Assembly (NCBI RefSeq): GCF_026210795.1
Contig: NC_089429.1
Coordinates: forward strand, 6,667,001-6,731,000
Direction: 5' to 3'
DNA length: 64,000 bases
From: Rhizophagus irregularis
Lineage: Eukaryota; Glomeromycota; Glomeromycetes; Glomerales; Glomeraceae
In this document: piece by piece, positions 1-12,379 of the stretch
Position numbering within the stretch: position 1 is the stretch's first letter
How the letters are laid out: each line of letters starts with the position of its first letter
Position numbers and translations under genes: made by a program
The notes under the pieces: model-generated
What the model saw: the letters and a program-made list of their open reading frames with translations, nothing else
What the model was told of the DNA's origin: nothing
Databases searched by the model: none

Positions 1-2090
1 AGTTATTTTAAAAACAAAAAAAAAGATCACTAAAAAATAAATATTGATGGTCAATGACAACAATGATATCACATACCACTGAATAAATCAATGTAATTCA
101 CCAAAATGTATAATTTTTAATATTAAGGAACGTCTGGAACTAAGTTCTAATTCTATAGAGTAAAAAATAATAAGAAATTAGATATTGGAGATGGAGTTTG
201 GATCAGCAAAAAAATTTTCTAGCAGGTCATAGGTCTACACTGATGATGTTGCTGTGTAGCCTGACAAACAAAATTTTTTGCACTGCCACATTTCGTTATG
301 GAAATATTTAAATATCCATTTCTTTTAAAAAAATATTCCCTCCCTTTAATTCTTATACTATCATATATACTATTTCTAAAAAAAAAAATTATGTAATATA
401 GATAGTGAAGGAATAAATTAACAAATTATATATTGGTATTTACCTTTTTCTATATTTTATATAGTAGAACAACATAGGGTCTAAATTTAAATGAGATTCA
501 AATACAATTTATAGATGAATCTTTAAATTCCCTTTATCTTAATATTCAATCACATCATTTTTCTAAAATAAGATTTGAATACTTTATAATCTCCCAAATA
601 TTTTTATTAAAAAAAAAAAACAATTTTCTATTAACAGGTTATTCACTCTTCAATATGATATAACCAACATCATTAGATCCAAAAAAATGTAAATTTAGCA
701 TCATGTGAATTTCTTCTTCTATGGGTTTTTACATACAAAATACATTTTGTTTAAATACTCTTATTTTTATATCTCCTATTTTCATATAATTAATCAATTC
801 CTACTTTAAAATTCTTATTTGATATCAACTTGGAAATTGTTCAAAATGCAAGATGAAGATCCAAATAAGTTGTTGGCATCACAACCATAAATATATTAAA
901 TAATCATAGACAAATCAAAATTCTCAGAACATCAGCAGCTTAGAATACTAATAAGAGAATTTTGCAACTTAAAAGATAAATGTAAGGAATCAATATCATA
1001 TTGAAATGAAAATTATCAGCACTGCTTTTAAAATCAAATACTGAAGAAAAATGAATAAATTATGGACATTATTATTATAGATTTATTCTATGAGAACATT
1101 AATATATTACAATACTTACCACAATGATTACAATTTGCCAGGATTGGTAATATTGTAATAAACTTTATAATTGGTATAGATGCTCATATTAAACGCTGAT
1201 ACTCATCATCAGTTGCTCAAATTACTGTATTTAATAGATCAATTGCTTTTATTATATTTATTATTTATATAAAATGGACTTCAGTGACAACCTCCAAAAT
1301 GGAATTAAGTTAACATTTCTAAAACTTTAAAATTCTGAAATTGAAGCATATTATAATTTTTATTCTTATTTCTATTACTCTATTAGTTTTATTCTTTTAA
1401 AAAAAATAATGATGACTTAAAGACACAGATAATAATAGTTAGATGAATCATCAGATAATTAATATATGAATTGAACTGTTATATGAAACGGATAGTTCAT
1501 CTGAATCATGTAATTTAAGCATACATTTAATTACTACAAGAATTTATTGCAGTAAACAAAAAAAGTCAAGGTATATTAAAAAGAGCAGAAATAACACCTT
1601 AAGAAATCATTAAAGAAAAATGTAAAAAATTTGTTTCAAAATTTAATGAAGATCTTATAATCTTATAGAGACTTTACCAGACAAGTTATATCACAATAAA
1701 GACTGGAAAGAAAAAGAGGAAAAGCTTGTCAAAGTTACTAAGAGGATCTTAGACGTTTTAAAAGACGCATATAGAAATTGTTAGCAGCATCATAATCTAG
1801 AATATAATGATTCTGTATTAGAAAAATATGGTAGTATCGATATATACTGTAAGTGATAGAAATTAACTTTACATTTAGGTAGTACTCTTTTTTTATAAAT
1901 ATTTTGACAAATATCTGAGAAGCATAATAATTTTTTATAGTCAGAAGCACTTTATTACTATATCACTATTGTTACTAATTTTATAACAATGAAAACCAAC
2001 AATAAATGTCAATTAAATAAGAACTAAAATGGAGATATACTTCACATAAAAAGAGTTTGATAAGGTTTTTTTCAAAGAAAATAGTACTTT
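1..2090. other. AT-rich stretch without a supported gene
   Basis: Very AT-rich sequence with stops in all frames. Some patches, around 1560-1960, look like heavily decayed coding DNA, but no domain can be named. No RNA gene or terminal-repeat element was recognised. Confidence 0.5.
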
Positions 2091-3007
2091 GTTTGCGATG
2101 ATGGTTCAATTTGGTGATCTTACTTTAGAAATATTACAACAGGAGAAGTGATGGAACATGAAAGTAGCAAATTTCATAACCAACCTGTTATCCTATACTT
2201 TTGTAGATAGTTTTATAATGTTGAAGTTTTCAGTTAATCAATATATATATTATTACTTTATATATTTATATATAACATAATGTACAAATGCAAGAATTTC
2301 CAAACAAACCCAACCAAACCAAAATAATGGAAGCATAACTTAAATTTAATATATGACCAATTATAAGTAGGATGAAAACTATGATAACTATGATATTAGT
2401 TTTAAATTATAGAAAATGTGGATTATTGTATAGTAAATAATTTACTGACACATTGCATATTAGTATATATTTAAACCAATTTATTTTAAATGAAATGAAA
2501 ATTTGTGATCTATTTTACAAGATATGTCAAAAGCATATATACTTCAGTTTGTGATGACGGTTCGATTTGGTGATCTTACATTAGTAATATTACAACAGGA
2601 GGAGTGATGAAACATGAAAGTAGCAAATTTCATAACCAACCCGTTATCCTATACTTTTGTAGATAGTTTTATAATGTTGAAGTTCTCAGTTAATCAATAT
2701 ATATATATTATTACTTTATATATTTATATACTAACATAATGTATAAATGCAAGAATTTCCAAATAAACCCAACTAAACCAAAATAATGGAAGCATAACTT
2801 AAATTTAACATATGACCAATTATAAGTAGGATGAAAACTATGATAACTATGATATCAGTTTTAAATTATAGATCATTAAATGGGGATTATTGTATATATA
2901 GTAAATAATTTACTGACTCATTGCATATTAGTATATATTTAAACCACTATTTATTTTAAATGAAATGAAAATTTGTGATCTATTTTACAAGATATGTTAA
3001 AAGCATA
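2091..3007. repeat. 456-bp tandem direct duplication
   Basis: Two adjacent copies, 2091-2546 and 2547-about 3007, are nearly identical and differ by scattered substitutions and small indels. Each ends with a stretch that reads LQDMSKAY or LQDMLKAY, the reverse-transcriptase motif A region of LINE elements. The duplication therefore involves LINE-derived DNA. A recent segmental tandem duplication is the simplest reading. Confidence 0.8.
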
Positions 3008-3150
3008 TGACAGAGTAAATATCTACATATTAGAAAAATTTTAATTAATTAAATTTATTAATCTATAGTAAGATAGCTTATGAGAAAAACTTGGTTTATT
3101 ATAATGTCAATGGAGTAATGTATCTTATAAAGCTTAAAAATTCAATTAGT
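2985..3150 (+). pseudogene. LINE reverse transcriptase relic (motif A region)
   Basis: From about 2990 one frame reads LQDMLKAYDRVNIYILEK, matching the motif A neighbourhood of non-LTR retrotransposon reverse transcriptases (aspartate followed by S/L-K-A-Y-D). The frame is then broken by several stops. Only a fragment survives, and no function is expected. Confidence 0.55.
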
Positions 3151-3234
3151 TATTATTATCATAGAGAAAAAAACTTTATTGTTTAAAATACCTGGAAAAT
3201 TATCCAGTATTATTATTTTGCTATTATTTTTATC

Positions 3235-3475
3235 ATGCCTATATATATTAATTAATGCAATTATGGCAGAAGATGTGCAAACTCACCAAAAGGAACTGTG
3301 GATTGCTTTTCAAGATATCAGCAAAGCATTTGACTCAACCAGTATAGATGGTCTGAAAATAGTCTTAAAACACAGATATTCCAGCCAATGTAGTCTTCAC
3401 AATATGCAATTTCTTTTAAGGGACATATCACTCAAATTTTCATGGTAAATTGAAGTAAATATAACAATATATTAA
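3235..3475 (+). pseudogene. LINE reverse transcriptase relic
   Basis: The frame carries ELWIAFQDISKAFDSTS, a clear reverse-transcriptase motif A of the LINE type. After HRY a frameshift is needed to continue with IPANVVFTICNFF and then HSNFHGK, which also fit the family. The upstream hydrophobic residues of the open frame (from 3179) do not fit and probably belong to decayed flanking DNA. It lies about 250 bp from the previous relic in the same orientation but differs in sequence, so it is probably a separate LINE subfamily copy. Confidence 0.65.
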
Positions 3476-3931
3476 TAGGTATTTGAGTATTTGATCAAAT
3501 ATGAATATAACTACATCTGGAGTTATATTTTATGTAGGTTTATGTGAAAAAATATATATATAATCTATAATACTATTTTACATAGTTTTAAGGACCCAAC
3601 ATGGATTTCATGTAGACCTGACTTTATGTGTAAAATAAATTTATATAAAATTATAAATTTTTTATTTTAAATTCAAATAAGATTTTATGTATTACTATAA
3701 GTATTATATTTGATAATAAATTTAATAAATTGTTATTTATTTGAAATATTATATGATTATATTTTACTATAGCTATTAAATTTTACTAGCTAATAATCGT
3801 CTGATGATATTGAACTAAAATCTTCATTATTATATTCGTTATACTATAAAAAAATCATATTTATAAAAAAATATTATATATAATCATACTAATATTGAAT
3901 TTACATTTACATCATCTCACAGCATATTGAT

Positions 3932-5040
3932 TTAATTTTGAAATAATATAATCTTCATCCATTTCAATCTTTGAGTATTCAGGATCCAACATATTTGAAC
4001 ACATGCCTTAATTACAAAAGTATTATTTTTAGTTGCATTTTTACCAAACACTTTTGTAACAATTTGAGAAAGTAAAGATTCATCATCTTCATCGAAGAAA
4101 GTTTCTAGATTTTCAAACCACGATCCGGACTTTATCACTTGATTTCCATATAGCAAGATCTGTTTGGCTAGTAGATGTATCTACTTCATTTCTCTAATTG
4201 ACCTTTCAAACATGACTACGTATGCCAACATATTGTTCCAAATAAGCTTCTATAATAATATGAATAACAATATGAACCAACCTAAATAATTATTATAATA
4301 GTACAATTATTAGTATAATATATGAATAAATAAAAAGATAATAAAAAAGGCTATCTAAATTTACCTTTTCTTCAATTCTTTGCCACAAGATGTTCCATTT
4401 AGTCAGTTCATATTTTTGCATTTTTTCAGGAGCCATTACTGCTAAATGTCTTTTTATATGCAATAAAAGTGTTTCTTCCTTTGGATATAGGCAGTCATTT
4501 ATTATTTCTTTAACTCCTCCATCTTTCACAAATTGCTATCATATAAATAAAAATTAAAATAGAACATAAAAAATATGGTTTACAAATGTATATACCTCCC
4601 ACTGCTCGGACTTTTTCCTCCCTTCTATAATAATTTCCAATTTTTCAGTTATGGATTTGATTTGTTTAACTTGTGTTTGCTAGCTTTTTCTTGTTTTGAA
4701 ACATAGCCATGGTTTAATCGTACATCTTTTCATGAAGATTAAAAGGTCTCTTCATTTGGTTCTCAATAATTATATTAAGAATTTAAATCATCAGCAAACT
4801 ATTAGATATTAATTATTATTAATTATATTATTTTTTGAAACATACCATTAATATTTGGTTTGTAACATTGGTATGAACTTGATTTTGGTTAATATCAACC
4901 AATGGTAAGCATGGGGAATTTATATTTCTATCTTCAACTATAATTGGTATTTGTGATTCAGATGAATCTTTTAATAGATTATCATCTGTAATAGTACTAA
5001 GTATATCAAATGATGTATCAGGATAAGTTTTGGAATGAAA
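3932..5040 (-). pseudogene. Unrecognised spliced gene with an in-frame stop
   Basis: Three minus-strand pieces join in one frame across canonical introns. The upstream exon (about 4680-4596, IKSITEKLEIIIEGRKKSEQ) ends at a GT donor. A 60-nt intron (4536-4595) precedes a 57-codon exon (4535-4365, QFVKDGGVKEIINDCLYPKE...). A second intron (4250-4364) leads to the last exon (4249-3932), which contains WFENLETFFDEDDESLLSQ. That exon has one TAG at 4193-4191. Further coding-like sequence (SFDILSTITDDNLLKDSSE) lies upstream near 4860-5030. No domain is recognised. The splice consistency argues for a real gene; the stop argues for decay, unless it is an assembly error. Confidence 0.5.
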
Positions 5041-5049
5041 GACTCATCA

Positions 5050-6600
5050 TTAGTATTAAACGTAATTTTTGGCTTGGATATGACATTTGAATTCATTCTC
5101 ATTTTTAACGTGTTGAAAATGTTTTTGTCTTTCTCTTTTACTAGCGCTATTAATAAAATTAATGGCAGTTGTTCATTTCTTATCTATTATATTAATGGGA
5201 TCTGAATCGGATATGATCTAATCAGAAACTCAACAGAACAATTTTTAAAGTACCATAAATAGAACTTAAACTTTATCATTAGTATTATCCGAAGCGCACT
5301 ATTCTTACGAACTAATAAAGACCTTTACATTTGTAACACAATCTTTCGTCAGTATTTCTCTGTCATAGTCATCATAGTCACTTGTATTAATCATTATTTT
5401 TTTTTTCAACCAGTTTTATTAGTATATAGAAAGAACATATAGATAAAATTATTATGAGTTAGCTATCTACTAGTGCAATATTCAATAACTGCTGCTGTTA
5501 TAAAAAGAAAACTGCTATTAAAATCCTTGAAAAAAAAAACAATACTATCTAAAAAGTCTCCCAGAAAGAAGTAACTAAAGAACTACCAAAACTAAAAAAC
5601 TAACTATACTGCACTAACACTAAACATCCTCTGAACTTTTTAAATTCGAAAATGAATACCTTTATTTAAATAGTTAAATCTTTTAACGCCCTTTTTTCTT
5701 TTGTCGAATCAGATGCATCAAATTTCATGGGTTAACTCTACTGCGCCATAACTTTACAGTAACTGGGCTTTTCCAATAACTGTTGATCCGGGATTAGTAA
5801 TTACTGATTTTGAATATATTATTTCTTTGTTTAGTTGGAAACTGATTTTACTGATTATCGGTGATTAGAGGTTACAATTACATTATGTAAATTTTTATTT
5901 TATATGTACGTGTATAGTAATAATTTATTTTTATTTTTATTACAATATTACAATATGAGATCATTATCGCTTAAATTTTAGTATTAAATTTTGCAAATTG
6001 CAAATTATATTTATAGTGACGAGTTTAATAGTATATATTGTTCATTTCTTCTAAATCGAATTATAAATTAAATTATAAATAGTATTGCTAAATATCACGC
6101 TGGTGATTATCATCTTACCAGAATCAGTTTTGATGCTGGTGCGGTAATGATCACCACATGGTGATTTTTTTGACATTTTCATTATAAAAACCATATGTCT
6201 GATAAATTTTTTCTCATAAAAGATATAAAGCTATAATAGAATTGTTTTAATTATAAGAATTCATTAAAACTTTTTGCCGCAACTTATAATTTTACGAAAA
6301 ATGAAACATTAATATTAAAATTATATATATAAAATTATATATATACAATTACTGTATTCAGAAAAACAATTACTTATAAGCATTACATGATAAACATTAA
6401 TTCATAGTTTATATATTAATCATTGTGAAGGATGCATGTAGTTATAATAATTATTTTAACTCCATAATTATTTTGAATGGAAGAACTAAGAAAGATGCTT
6501 TAAATAAGAAAAGTCGAAAAGATATATTTATATTTTAATAATACTCAAAGAAATTATAAAATTTTATGAAAATTTTATAAATTTTATTCTAAAATATATA
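5050..6600. other. AT-rich intergenic stretch
   Basis: No gene is supported. The sequence has weak coding-like traces on the minus strand to about 5420, then AT-rich DNA with short palindromes, such as the CACCACATGGTGATTT region near 6150. Confidence 0.4.
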
Positions 6601-6744
6601 GGATCATCAACTCGCAATGAATTATTATCTACCGTAGGATTCCAATGTGAGTTAGCTCAAAATTTGATTTTACATGATTGGTCATGCTTGCAGTACAAAC
6701 AAACAACTAGGCGTACAGGGTTTAATAACTACTTTCTGAACTAG

Positions 6745-6945
6745 ATGGTTTTACGAGTTTAATTATACGCAAATAATATTTATTTTATTCTTTATATCAA
6801 GTTAGAATAAATAAAATCTCATACTTGCTAACGATTATTAATCGTTTTTGTTTCATTTGTTAAGGGTAAAGCCAAATTCTCATTAACAGTTTTCAGGGAA
6901 ATTTTGGTATATATAATTCTTTAGTATTAGAAGCCTACAGCTGGC
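6745..6945. repeat. Paralogous copy of the BTB gene 3' flank
   Basis: This segment resembles the sequence just downstream of the BTB-TLDc gene (about 9778-9950). Shared blocks in the same order include TACGAGTTT, a CAAATAA...TTATTTTATT stretch, TAATCGTTTTT and a TATAATTCTTTAGTATTA block. It suggests a tandem duplication of the locus in which the upstream gene copy was lost. Confidence 0.55.
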
Positions 6946-7454
6946 CGTCAGTGTAAACTCGGATTTCATTCATTTTGGCCAAATTTCTATTAAATTCCGA
7001 CGAAATTTAACTTCTAATCCTCTATTCAGATCTCTAATTTAACTGAGCATTTCAAATATCTTTAATTGAACCATCACGTGACAGATACTTTTGCGCCTGC
7101 TGATCTACTCCATATTTGTCATGGTTAGAATTATTTGATTGGCTGTAGGGGTCATGTGTACGTTCCGATGGCCGTCATTATATGTTTACCAAAAGAGGGT
7201 GGGGTATATTAAACAAACAATAAAGTTGCTATAGAACAGCCTAATAAATGCTCTTGATTCTACCTCCACCGAGTTCACGGGTATAACAGCGGCGGCTATT
7301 AATATTAAAAAAAAAAAAGCCACAAGCAATCATTTGAAAGTGATAAGCCACAGGTTGTGCAGATTGGCAACAATTTAACGTAAAGGGTTAGTTTACTAGT
7401 ATGAAATAATTATAAATTTTCCCACCACAATAAAAACCTTATTCTTTTAAAAAA

Positions 7455-9752
7455 ATGTTTACTCAATTTTTTACGAAATTAAGTCAAAATTACCTTGAAT
7501 TATTGAAAGATGATAAATATTATGATACAACAATTGAAGTTGGTGAAGACCCTAACGTAAAAATATTTCATGCTCATAGTGCTCCGAATGATACGAGTCA
7601 ACCCGGGTTAATTTGACCCGACTCGACTTTTAAATCGGGTCGATACTAATGATTTTTAATGACCCGTGACCCGCATGACCCGCATGACCCGACCCGCCGG
7701 GTCGGGTTATAAATTTCCTTGACCCGGGTTTGACCCGGGTTTTGACCCGGATCGACCCGGATGTTTTTAATTCTGGGAAAATTATAATTTTGGCCAAAAT
7801 TAAGCCAAGAATTAGTTTTAACAAATATTAACATAGCTTAATCAGAAAAATAAAAAAATTAACCTTTGACTTTTGAGAATAATATTTTTCTGATAGCTTT
7901 AGAATTCCAATTTATCTTTGATTTGAATATCTGCTAATTATTTTGCCTAATTCTTTGACTTTTATTATATTAAACCAGGTTCAAAATTCGTATTTTTAAT
8001 TTTATTTTATTTAATTAGTCTAGGAGAAAATAAGAGCTAGTGTTACATGTTTTGTATAACCATTCATGATACAAATTTCAGGTGGCTACTAGTGGTTAAT
8101 CACTGAGTTGCCTTTTTTTCAAATAAAAGGAAATTAATTTTGTTATTATTATAAGAAAATCTCACATAATATAAGTTAGTACCCATTTTACTTAAATGTT
8201 CGGGTCTAACCTGGGTTACACGAGTTAAATTATACTCGGTCGAGTCAAGGGTCGGGTTACGAAAATATGAGACCCGAATAAATACGAGTCTTATATTTTT
8301 TTATTCAGATCGGGTCGAATATTTCCTCAAAACCCGACCCGACTTGACCCGGTAGGAGCACTACATGCTCACATGAATATTTTGTGTTACCGTTCTTCAT
8401 ATTTTCGACGAATTTTAACTTCCAATAAAAGGAACAATTATAATGATTTAACACATATTAAACTATCAAATATTTCATCGGAAATATTTCAAATAATTTT
8501 AGAGTAAGTTATATAACAAGTTAATCTATCTTATAACTGATAATATTTATGATTTATAATATTTATTAAATTTTTGTAATATAGGTATATTTATGGTGGT
8601 ATTCTTCCGTTAAATGTGAACGATACTTCTGACTTTCTTAAAGTTTTGGTCGCTGCAGATAACCTTCATCTTAAAGAATTAGTTGATTATTTACAAAAAT
8701 ATTTAATTGAAAATAAGCCAGAGTGGATAGAACATCATTTTGAGTTTGCTCAACAAATTAGTTCGCAATCTAATAATTTATTAGAACTTCACGAATTTTG
8801 TACAAATTTAATGGCTCAATCCCCTGATAAAATATTTAATTCAATTGATTTTATTTCACTTTCTGAAAAGTCATTAGTTTCGCTTATTAAAAGAGATGAT
8901 TTGCAAATGAAAGAAGTTGAAATTTGGGAGCATGTATTAAAATGGGGTCTTGCGAAAAATCCAAATCTTATTCCAGATCCTAAAACTTGGTCAGATGATG
9001 ATTTTAAGACAATGAAAAATATCTTACAGCACTGTTTGCCTTTAATTAGATTTTATTGCTTATCGTCCAGGGAATTTTCACAAAAAGTTCGTCCATATCA
9101 AAAACTCTTAGGTCAACAACTATATGAAGAATTGTTAAATTCTCATTTGGATCCTGGTAGTGTGTCAAATGACAACATTTTAAGTCCAAGAAAAATTTCA
9201 CAAATTATTGATATTAATATTATTTCAACTGTCTCAAAATGGGTTGATAAAGTGATTATTAATGATAATAATTATAGTGAATCATATTTACCATATAAAT
9301 TTGACTTATTATTAAGAGGAAGTCGAGATGGATTTACACCTAAAAAATTTCATGAATTATGTGATGGTAAACCCAGAACTGTTACATTTATTAAAGTGGA
9401 AGAAACTGAAGAAATTCTTGGTGGATATAATCCTCTAGAATGGGAATCTTCTGATTTATGGACCCAAACTAAAGATAGTTTTATTTTTTCATTTAAAAGT
9501 ATGAATATTAAAGATGCAATTTTAAGTAATGTAAAAAATGCAAATTGTGCTTTAGATAATAGCATTAAATGTGGTCCACAGTTTGGATATGATCTTAACA
9601 TAAATTCTTATAAAAATTTAGATTTAGATGATGTATCTACAAACTTCAATGTAACTTATTGTAGTAAGGAGCATTATGAAAAAAGGATAAGAGATACTGA
9701 AGCTGATTTCCCAATAAAAGATTATGAAGTATTTCAAATCATTAGGAGATAA
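7455..9752 (+). pseudogene. BTB-BACK-TLDc domain protein gene, BTB exon interrupted by a hAT MITE
   Basis: Exon 1 starts at ATG 7455 and encodes the first part of a BTB/POZ fold (DKYYDTTIEVGED, HAH). After the MITE at 7577-8363 the frame resumes exactly (8372-8503, MNILCYRSSYFRRIL). An 81-nt GT-AG intron (8504-8584) joins the second exon (8585-9752) through GA|G in EYIYGG. Without the insert the product would be 473 residues: BTB about 15-110, BACK about 120-230, and a TLDc domain in the C-terminal third (from about ISTVSKWVD). The architecture fits the expanded BTB/TLDc families of glomeromycete fungi; BTB proteins often act as Cul3 adaptors, while TLDc function here is unknown. The frame is clean except for the insertion, so the insertion may be recent, or the MITE may be spliced out. 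No splice sites at its ends are evident. Confidence 0.85.
7577..8363. mobile_element. hAT-type MITE, GACCCG-iteron family
   Basis: A 787-bp element has terminal inverted repeats TAGTGCTCC/GGAGCACTA and is flanked by a perfect 8-bp target duplication CATGCTCA (7569-7576 and 8364-8371). Eight-bp duplications and short TAG-starting termini are typical of hAT transposons. Both subterminal regions are packed with GACCCG/CGGGTC words (about 7600-7760 and 8200-8350), probably transposase-binding repeats. The centre is AT-rich and noncoding; open frames over it are repeat artefacts. Confidence 0.93.
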
Positions 9753-9777
9753 ATGTAATTATTTGCCAAACAATTAG

Positions 9778-9950
9778 ATTTTTTACGAGTTTTTATTTAT
9801 ATGCAAATAAAATTTATTTTATTAAGTTGAAATATATAAAATTCTATGCTGCTTAATCGTTTTTTAAAGATAAAATCAAATTTCAGATAACGATGATGCA
9901 TTTCAGAGAAATTTTTTGCCAGGTATAATTCTTTAGTATTAAACTAGTGA
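9778..9950. repeat. BTB gene 3' flank copy
   Basis: Partner of the similar segment at 6745-6945, in the same orientation. It begins just after the BTB-TLDc stop codon and probably includes that gene's 3' untranslated region. Confidence 0.5.
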
Positions 9951-10309
9951 AATAAAACGTCATTTATGACAAATACTAAAATTTTATCATTTAATATCCA
10001 GTAGATTACTCGAAATTTTTAGTAGTATGTTCTAAAGAAATTTATAGATAGTAAATGTTAATAAATATAATCCTTAATTGGAAGTAATACAAAGACAAGA
10101 TATACAGTCATGATCCATATGAACGTTAGCTAAAAAAACAGAAATAAGAATTAAAAGTTTCGCATCTAGCTTTTTATCTTAGCAATCTTTTTAAAAAAAA
10201 TGCTTGAAAGATAAGCATCACATACAAAAAAAAATATTAACTTGTTTCATACATTTATAATTTAATTTATTATACAGCATAATTAATCCTAGTTATTTGC
10301 TTTATTCTA

Positions 10310-11011
10310 ACTGGCCTAATATTTAATTTTCCTTCTACACATCGAGAACCATCCATTTTTCCATATCCAATCCATGTAAAAGCCTACTATAATAATGATG
10401 ATTACTGTCATATTATCTCTGCTATCAAGTTTATGTAATATAAACACTTATTCATTAAATTTTCACAAGCTATTCCCATCACATGTTAAGACTAAGAAAT
10501 CAGTATCTGTATCAACTTTACAAATTTAAAACTTTTATCTTTCCAAACATTATCTGTTTGCATAAAAGCATCCTTTATAGCTTCTTCAATATTTTCTTCA
10601 TCAATTCCATGAATTTTTTTTTTGAAAATATTAAGATGCTGATATATTCTGAAGCATTTGTTTCTTTGACGTCCATCATATCATTAACTCCATAATCAGG
10701 AAATTCAGGAATATTACACTCAACAGTATGCATATCTTCCATATTTTTCGCCAACCTTGCATTGTTGTAGTAGAAATTTTTATATATTTTATTACGTACA
10801 ATTGTAGCAGGTAAGAAAATATTTTTCATAAAGCCTTAGAAAATGATGAGATAAATGGTTCTCTATCATAATGTCTTTCATTAAAAATTTGCTCTATTTC
10901 GTTTGAAACTGGAGGATTCCTTCTTCCTGCTGAAAGAAAAGCTTGAAGGTTCATTATTCGTGAATAAACAAATTTGTTTCGTATTTTAAAGAATTCTAAA
11001 TCATTAATCAA
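10310..11011 (-). pseudogene. PP2C-family protein phosphatase relic
   Basis: Several minus-strand fragments match PP2C Ser/Thr phosphatases in the family's order. They are MEDMHTVECNIPEFPDY (10743-10690, the conserved MEDAHT block), IEEAIKDAFMQTD (about 10590-10550), TDTDFLVLTCDG (about 10515-10475, the D-x-FLxLACDG metal-site block), CENLMNKCL (about 10470-10445) and DNMTVIIIII (about 10415-10385). They lie in different frames. The DGHGG block and a large middle part are missing, and the frame slips at an A-run near 10620. An upstream open frame (11011-10826) may or may not belong to it. The gene is clearly dead. Confidence 0.65.
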
Positions 11012-11060
11012 TCATTAATAAAGTTACAGCTAATAATATGTGAAAAACATATATCTACTA

Positions 11061-11275
11061 AGGCCGGGCAAAAAAAAAATTTAGATTCTCGTGACCCGGC
11101 CGGGTCAGTTTTTCGAAAAATGGAAATTTTTTTTATAGTAAAAAATTTTTATCACGTGATTTTAAGTTTTTGGCCAATGTGCATAAAAAAAATTTCACAT
11201 ATAAAAAATTTTTACATATATAAAAAAAAAATGCCGGCCGGCCGGGTCATTTTTAAAATTTTATGTCACCGGCCT
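11061..11275. mobile_element. Short GC-ended inverted-repeat element
   Basis: About 215 bp bounded by AGGCCGG and CCGGCCT, with subterminal GACCCGGCCGGGTC-like palindromes at both ends around an A/T core. No target duplication is visible. It directly abuts the hAT transposase relic and resembles the GACCCG-iteron MITE in its words, so it may be a degraded non-autonomous relative. Confidence 0.5.
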
Positions 11276-11690
11276 AATAATCCAGCTTTACCACTATTTA
11301 GAGCAATACAATGCTTTGACCCAAGATTTATTCAATCCAATATAGCTCATCGTAATATGGGAGATTATAAAATTATTGAAGAATTTCAATTTCTGACAGA
11401 TACTTTAATACAAGATAGAATGGAGTACTATTTACTGTGGATTAAATGAATCTATGGAAGAATTTAAAGATTTAGATATATATTGGCGGTAAATCACATT
11501 TATTACCAGAACTTAGTTCATTAGCTTTGAGATATATATGAGTATCTAGTGTAGATATTGAACGTAATTTTTATAGTTATAAAACTATATTATCAGATAC
11601 TAGAAGAGTGGCGCTTAAAAAAGAAAGCATTAAAATGCTTAAATTTCTTTATTTCAATCTGAATGGTAATATGGTAATAGTGATTTTAAT
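11276..11690 (+). pseudogene. hAT transposase C-terminal relic
   Basis: The frame NPALPLFRAIQCFDPRFIQ followed by IIEEFQ matches the C-terminal region of fungal hAT transposases. After frameshifts the hAT dimerisation block follows: SSVDIERNFYSYKTILSDTR and then KKESIKMLKFLYFN, around 11545-11660. An in-frame TGA precedes that block. Only the last part of the protein remains, so it cannot be active. It shows that an autonomous hAT once existed here and could have been a source for the hAT MITEs in this window. Confidence 0.75.
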
Positions 11691-12379
11691 AGTTAGATGA
11701 ATTTTTTTGTAAAGACGAAAATTGTAAAATAAATAAATAAAAAATCGATTCTGAATAAAAAATATATTATTTTAATGTTAATTCTGGCTGAAATTAGGTT
11801 AATTTCGGCCAAAATTATAATCACAATTTTCGGACCACGACAACTCATTCTGGACATCCTAGACTCTGGCTTCAAGACTGTTTCCTGAATCGCAAGTAAG
11901 TTTTCATTTTCGAATATTTAAAAAAAAAATTTAGCTTTTTTTTATTAATTTGTTTTTCTTTTCTGGCACCGGAATCCTATCGAAACGTAGTGTCATCTGA
12001 TATCACCTGACCTGTTTGAAGCTCTAGAAGACTAGACGTGTGTCCAAAGGGATCAAGGAACCTATGAACTATTGAATTCAGTGAAACATAAACACTTACG
12101 AACAAACCATATTTGAAAAAATATTTGCTACCTTAAATTGGTTTATTTACTTTACTTTTCAGTTTATTATTAATTTGATATTTATTTTTAATCATGACAA
12201 TTTTTTTTATTTTTTTCTATAGAACTCTGGCGAAAAAAATCTTGATTGGGAACTAACAAGTCAAAATCCGAAAGAATAAGAAAATTTTGTATTATAAGGA
12301 TGTTCCATTAAGAGACTACATATCATAGTTTAATATTAGCAATATCGATATATATATAAAAGTAAATATGGTTTAATCT

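Noticed and set aside
200-300. Possible reverse-transcriptase YxDD-like text (VYTDDVAV)
   Set aside because: Too short, with no flanking family blocks and stops on both sides.
7630-7834. Two overlapping minus-strand open frames rich in Gly/His or Arg
   Set aside because: They lie in the GACCCG iterons of the MITE and are translations of a noncoding repeat.
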